Positions 58,777 through 64,000 of a stretch of DNA of 64,000 nucleotides are shown here, piece by piece (within the stretch, counting starts at the first letter, position 1; each line of letters starts with the position of its first letter). A program made the translations under genes and the position numbers. This stretch comes from Fragum whitleyi (lineage: Eukaryota; Mollusca; Bivalvia; Cardiida; Cardiidae): positions 96,025,232 to 96,089,231 of the forward strand of contig OX411544.1 of assembly GCA_948146395.1 (NCBI GenBank), read 5' to 3'. Below the pieces are notes generated by a model. The model was not told where the DNA came from and did not search any database. It saw only the letters and a list, made by a program, of their open reading frames with translations.

Positions 58777-60140
58777 AGATTTCACGGGGCCATCGACCTT
58801 TTAGCCAAGATGTTTTATTATCTTTGAATGGTCACTTCGCTGATTAGAAAAGAAATGGATTTTGATAGAGTCATCCCCCAGAGAATATAGTCAATTATGG
58901 AAATTGTTTTTATCCATTGTAATAAAATGATAAATCAAATAAGGAAATTCTCTAGACAGAAATTAAACCTGATTTGATTCGATTCATTAGCCCGAGGATA
59001 TTTTACTGAAAATACTTCTTATGTCGATAACAATATGCCCTGGCAAATATATCGTAGAAAATAATAGAAATAGATGAATTTTTCGTCATCCATCGATTGT
59101 TTATATTAACTTTGATTTATAGAACTTTACCATTGTTATTGAATATGTTAAGTATCCAACCTAGACCACTAAAGTAACGAAGACAAATAAATGCCTCATT
59201 TATGTCAAAAATATTAGTTTTATGTCTTTGCTAACATAGATATTCTCTCCATCGTTTGCAGACGCATGATTATACAGTGGAATAATTCCTAACAATAGGT
59301 ATGGATGATTTATTCTGCAAGAAAAAAGAAGAGATTTTTATCATTGTTAGTATCATTTGAAAATTAGTCCTGATATTTTTGTTATTGAAATATAGTAGCC
59401 GGGCGGTTTTTTCAAGCTCTGATAGAAATTATTTACTCCGATAGGATTCAAACCCAAAGCTTACCCGTTTACAATAGCAATACCGCACGTTTAGTTTTAT
59501 TTACTAATTCACGTTTTGATGTTTGAGTTCAATGCGAATATTCCGTCTAGCGATTAAGGGTTATCTAGGATCTCAAAAGACTTTTTTTTCAAAAAAGTAT
59601 TACTGAACGCACTTTAATAACGCTACAAAGAAGTCAACAAACTCATCTAAACGTAAGTTTAAATTCGAAAAATATTTGTCGTCCGACTGACTTTCTTTTC
59701 AAGAAGAAATTTTCAAATTGACTTTGCTTGCATACGTCTGTAGTCACGTTTATGTGAGTTCTACGTACTTGGTCGATATCTATGTGTATCAATTTGACTT
59801 AATGTTCTTTTACGTCTAATTGGATTACTCTTATTCCGACTTTACATTACACACTGAAATGTATCCCCTTCGTCAAAAAAGAGCGAAGTTCTGAGATGGC
59901 GTTATACAAGGTGGATATTGCGTTGATATATTGTATATGGTGTGCACATCAGGGATGTTTCTGTTTCCAGTGGTTTGATGGTCATATGGTTGGTTGCAAA
60001 TGAACAATGACATAAAACCCCATTTTCCTCTTACAGAATTTGTTAAACGACAAAAGATAGCAACCGAACGTCATGACGTTACGTTGAGAAATGAAACCTG
60101 TCATTATTTCTATTGATTACTATCGGTAAAAGCATCAATT
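58777..60140. other. Gene-free stretch
   Basis: Near 59,445-59,500 (minus strand) GGGTTTGAATCC recalls a tRNA B-box, with too little around it to call a SINE. Nothing else is supported. Confidence 0.35.
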
Positions 60141-60150
60141 AGCATCATCC

Positions 60151-60599
60151 CATTCGGAACACCACTCGGCCACGATCGGTCACGATCAACCTCGGATGTA
60201 CATAGACGGACTTTTTTTTAAAAAAATTACGGGGAAATCTCGAAAAAACTCGATGACGTCAGTAAAAAAGGCGTTAGCCCTCGGAACTTTCAGTGAAAAA
60301 ATTTGACGTCGCCAACGCCACTCGTTTAAGTCATTGTATCCTTACATAGATATCCTTAGATTCCCAAACAACGACTGAAAAATCTTAATTTTTGAGAATG
60401 AATCGTCATTCTCAAAAATTATGATTTTACATCTGTTATTTACTGTAAAAGATATAAACCCAAAGATAGCACCGGTTGTTTCCTCGCTTGTTTTTATTAG
60501 ACTGTTGCAAAATGCACAATTTCATTACATTTCCATCCGCTTTACATACATCCGAGGTCTGTTTCATTTTATGGGAATGGCCGAGTGATGTTCCGAATG
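60151..60599. mobile_element. MITE-A, 449-bp copy with perfect 10-bp duplication
   Basis: TIRs are CATTCGGAACACCACTCGGCC and inverse GGCCGAGTGATGTTCCGAATG. The target duplication AGCATCATCC is exact at 60,141-60,150 and 60,600-60,609. The central hairpin has TTTTTGAGAATGA and its inverse. It is nearly the same length as the copy at 20,167-20,612. Confidence 0.9.
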
Positions 60600-60609
60600 A
60601 GCATCATCC

Positions 60610-61074
60610 ATGAAGCATTTTCGATTACTGGAAACCAACTGCAAATAACTTGCCAGTATTATGTTAAATCAACGTCCCCGTAGCCGTCAACAGAACTTAA
60701 ACAAATAGGGAGAATCAGAGAACACGTTTTATTTCCATGTGAACATTAGTGTAGGCAGGTGTCACTGATTATACAATAGATGCATTTTGGTAGGTGGGAC
60801 GAAAAGATGATGGTGTAGAGCCTTCGGAAATGTCCAATACTCAAACCATTTACATCGACACCGTCGACCATTTCGAATTAAAACATTGATTCTTTTGTAA
60901 AAAGGACATTTTGTCAATGTCAGTTACCTTATCTCTGATACAACATACAAAAATTTACGTGAACTTGTCGGCGATTTGACGTTAAACGTTATCGCAGAAA
61001 GCTTTATCGGCGCGTTACACGACCAGTTTTAAATAATGGCGTTTTGCAGCTGAGCACATCCATCCATTTTTGAG
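60610..61074. other. Gene-free stretch
   Basis: No gene supported. Confidence 0.35.
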
Positions 61075-61295
61075 GCCTTTATGCGTCCCGTGCCGTCTTC
61101 GAAGCCAATCGGCACCTATCACGAACATGCCTTCGGATGATTTGACCATCAGTTCGTCTTAACGTCACCTTTTGTTGTTCATTATAGTTTGGTGAGGGCA
61201 GCTTCATCTGCCTACGATTTGAGGAAAAGACAATTCTGCTTCGACCATACTGAAAACCCATTGACGCTGTGCGTTAGTCAGACGTCTCATTTTCA
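61075..61295 (-). pseudogene. Tc1-type transposase amino-terminal fragment
   Basis: On the minus strand KMRRLTNAQRQWVFSMVEAE, then after a frame change RTDGQIIRRHVRDRCRLASK, match the two DNA-binding helix-turn-helix parts of Tc1-like transposases. There the second part usually reads like (E)DR.I.R...RDRF. The catalytic domain is absent. It is a different subfamily from the relic at 21,605-22,658. Confidence 0.65.
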
Positions 61296-61584
61296 CAAAA
61301 CTTTCAAGAATCTTAGTGTCCTTATTTCGGCATCATTACTGGCTGGCCTAATCCATAAACCATTTTTTAGCATTCACGTCAAGAACGTAAGAATTACCCA
61401 ATTTGCACGTGACTTATTGTGTTAATAAAGAAAACACTTTATCAACAGAATTGTTAATATATGAGTACACATTTATACAGTACCTAGTATAAATGTCGTA
61501 CATAGTTTTTTGCATAGGGCAATACTATTTGAAAGATCGAAGGGATTTTTGTGTGGTAACTTTCTAGTGACGCTAAGTATATAT

Positions 61585-64000
61585 TGAAGTTGTCTTGTAC
61601 AAGGTTCAAGTTATCAAATTACACAAATACTCCCTTGTATACTTTTTAAAGTGAAAACACATACCGTAGTTTGGGATTTTTTCGCCATTGTCAAATTTTC
61701 GCCAATGTCGCCACCCTCGCTAGGTGGTGAATATTGAACGCACCAAAAAATAAATAAAATTTTATTCCGGTGCGTCTCATTTTCGCCACCTATGCAAGGT
61801 GGCGAAAATAATACGTCCCAAAATAAAACTTCTACATTTTGGGTAAAAGTTAGGAAAGAATCACAAAGTACGGCAATGACCAAAACAAAAAAAAAAATAG
61901 ATTTATGTCCAGTGATAGGAATTTCCTGAGACATCGTCTAATTATCTTGGTTAAGTCATCAAAATTCGCATAACTACTGTTTAAGGATATCCAGTCTAAA
62001 ATAACAAAAATAAAGGAAAATGGGTCGCATACAGCAACGCCTAATAAAGAATTTATAAGGAAATATGGTAGAACGTGACATTTCAATTCAGCTTTTCTAG
62101 AGAAAGCCCTAAGACAGCCGACAAATCCAATTATTTGTTTTATCTAGCACGTACAGATATAGCTTAAATTCAACCATTCATGAAGAATACTTTGCAGACC
62201 GGAGCCGTCTGGACGCTTGGTCTTTACTTTAAGCTGTTGAAAATAAGCGCTATTACCTGAACTTTTTCTTTGTGTACAAATAATATCACAAAAATTGAAG
62301 AAAGTCGGATATAAAAAGATTAAGTAGAAACTATGAGCGTTCAAATGTTATTGCGTGCCTGTTTGCGAAAAGAAAATGCCAATGAACCGAATGTCATTTG
62401 GCTGTCCTCAAGCTCCATAAAATGGTTACTACGATGATAAAGTTCAGCATTGTGAAATGAAAAAACCATGCCGAGTTCAGGTCGAATAAAAATTATATTT
62501 TCAAAAGCAATATTGACTCACAATTCATTGATTTTTTTAATTTGATTTGGATGCAATTTTTCAAAAGATTTTTACCCAGCATGACCAGCATGACAAGAGT
62601 AAAGCAGTACCACGATAAACAATGTCAATTTTTATAGATGTTCTCTTTGATGATTCGTCTTTCGTATTTGTTTTGTACGGGAATATGCTTATTGGTTAGC
62701 GTTTCATGTTTTAAGTGCATTGACAATTCGCTTTACCAGAAACGCTTGCAATAATCTACGGTATACAGTGAAGCTTAAATTAAACTTATAATATGATCAC
62801 TCATGGTACAGTTAACAACATCGTGAAATTGACTTTCATCTCGATCAAAACCATTCCAAATCACTCGCTCAGCTTTCCATTCATTCATTCCAAACACTCA
62901 CTCAAGTTATTCCAACTCACTGAAAAAGATAGAATTAGAAACGTCATTCAAAATAAATAAAACTAGAAAAAATTCGCGAAATCACTGTCATCATTCAAAT
63001 TGTAAGCGTCTGATAAGTTCTTCAAGAAATAGTAAGCTACTTATAGAACTTGTATGCATATTTTATTAAAGGGAGGTAATAAATATCGCTAATTTTTTTA
63101 TTCTGGACGAAATTTGCGATATTGATTTACCTCCAATGAATTTCAAACAAAACTCGCTCCACTCATTACAAAATAATTCCCAAATCATTCACATTGTCTA
63201 TTTCACGATCTATTTAAATGTTACACGAAACAAGAGGGTAAATTAGGCCCAGAAAAGAGAGTACTTTATTGGGTAGAAAAATTCAAAAGTATGCTACTGT
63301 TGTACACATGGCGTTGAAGCCACAAGACGTTACGTAAGTTACTGGTGACCCTTCGCGTAACAAATTGTTTTGACATCTGCGTAAATACAATGTTTTTGAC
63401 GCAAACATTCGCCAGCGATATATTTCTTTTATTGAAACGTTAAACTTTGCAAATAAATGTAAAAAGATTTAAATACAAAAGGTGTGTAATTTTTAGGACA
63501 CAAAATGTGTCTCACAGTATATACTGTTGATTGTGGGTCCATACGAGCGATCCTGGGAATTGAAGTATGGTTTTCTAGCAAATGAGCCAATCGGACTGAC
63601 TCTCCGGTAACTAGGGCGCTCAAAAAGGAGACATTTTATGGCTAAAAATGAAAAACAAAAATGACCATAATTGAACTTTTCTCCAATCCAAACGATAAGT
63701 TAGGAGATTCCATTGCTCTGTCATTTGTGTCAACTAGACGTGAAAAATCTGTCTCGTAGCCTGTCAAATTTCACTTGTAATTGAAATAACTGATTTCCCA
63801 CGGTGACAAGTTGTCTCACAAAAATCTGCTCTCGAAAATATTAGCGAGTTTGTTCTGAGCAAAGGCCATGTTCCGTTGTTTCTTTGGTGTTCGATATTTA
63901 GTGTATAAGACTGATATTCTTCTTTAGTTACGTGAATGAATTGTATGCGAAAAGACAAATGTCATACATGCGGATATCGATGATAGGTGACCTGAATAAC
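61585..64000 (+). repeat. Large direct duplication, copy 2 (runs off the window)
   Basis: It matches 45,938-48,459. It differs by a deletion of about 150 bp near 61,755, a 20-bp extra piece near 62,216-62,237, and scattered substitutions. The last bases of the window still align with copy 1 near 48,436-48,458. Confidence 0.88.
62811..63213. mobile_element. MITE-B copy 4, inside the duplication
   Basis: It begins GTTAACAACATCGTGAAATTG and ends GTCTATTTCACGATCTAT. It is the paralogue of 47,248-47,652. Confidence 0.65.

Overview
This is eukaryotic, AT-rich, intron- and transposon-dominated DNA with no prokaryotic operon structure. The best guess is a marine invertebrate, most likely a mollusc (bivalve-like). 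That guess rests on nested tandem-repeat elements carrying the TGAGCAC(G/A)AAGTGCTCA hairpin and CGTCCGTCC runs that I associate with bivalve genomes, plus a Gmr1-type Ty3 element and many short palindromic elements. The species cannot be named from sequence alone.

The only host-type gene recognised is a type II membrane glycosyltransferase of family GT31 (beta-1,3-galactosyltransferase-like) at 26.1-27.7 kb. It is intronless and split by a 404-bp TIR element with a 9-bp target-site duplication. Everything else with convincing coding capacity belongs to mobile elements: a LINE with ORF1 and ORF2 (3.3-8.0 kb), a complete Ty3-like LTR retrotransposon (27,865-34,242) whose integrase lies before the reverse transcriptase, and two decayed Tc1/mariner-type transposases (21.6-22.7 kb and about 61.1 kb, both minus strand).

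Layout: 0-2.5 kb and 11.9-13.4 kb are two direct copies of one repeat unit, the first carrying an extra 1,058-bp TIR element. 3.3-8.0 kb is the LINE. 8.7-10.3 kb holds two MITEs (family B). 14.4-15.3 kb is an inverted-repeat element containing a long CT microsatellite. 17.2-19.6 kb is an element built of about 160-bp and about 145-bp tandem units. 20.2-23.7 kb is a cluster of MITEs, palindromes, a tRNA-derived SINE head and a Tc1 relic. 24.2-25.9 kb is a non-autonomous hAT element with a perfect 8-bp duplication. 26.1-35.2 kb holds the broken GT31 gene, then a tandem-repeat element into which the LTR retrotransposon has jumped. 35-64 kb is almost gene-free and carries palindromes, poly-G tracts, MITEs and a second large direct duplication (45.9-48.5 kb and 61.6-64.0 kb, the latter running off the window).

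Local family names used below: PAL-1 is a palindrome of about 130 bp with CCCTGCGTTCAGGAT ends. PAL-2 is a palindrome centred on CTCGGCAGAGCCTCG with an attached body. MITE-A has CATTCGGAACA-type TIRs and 9-10 bp duplications. MITE-B has GTTAACAACAT ends. The most interesting items are the Gmr1-like order and SCAN-like capsid of the LTR element, the transposon-split GT31 gene, the same-frame stop-separated LINE ORFs, and the PAL-1 palindromes whose two arms change together.
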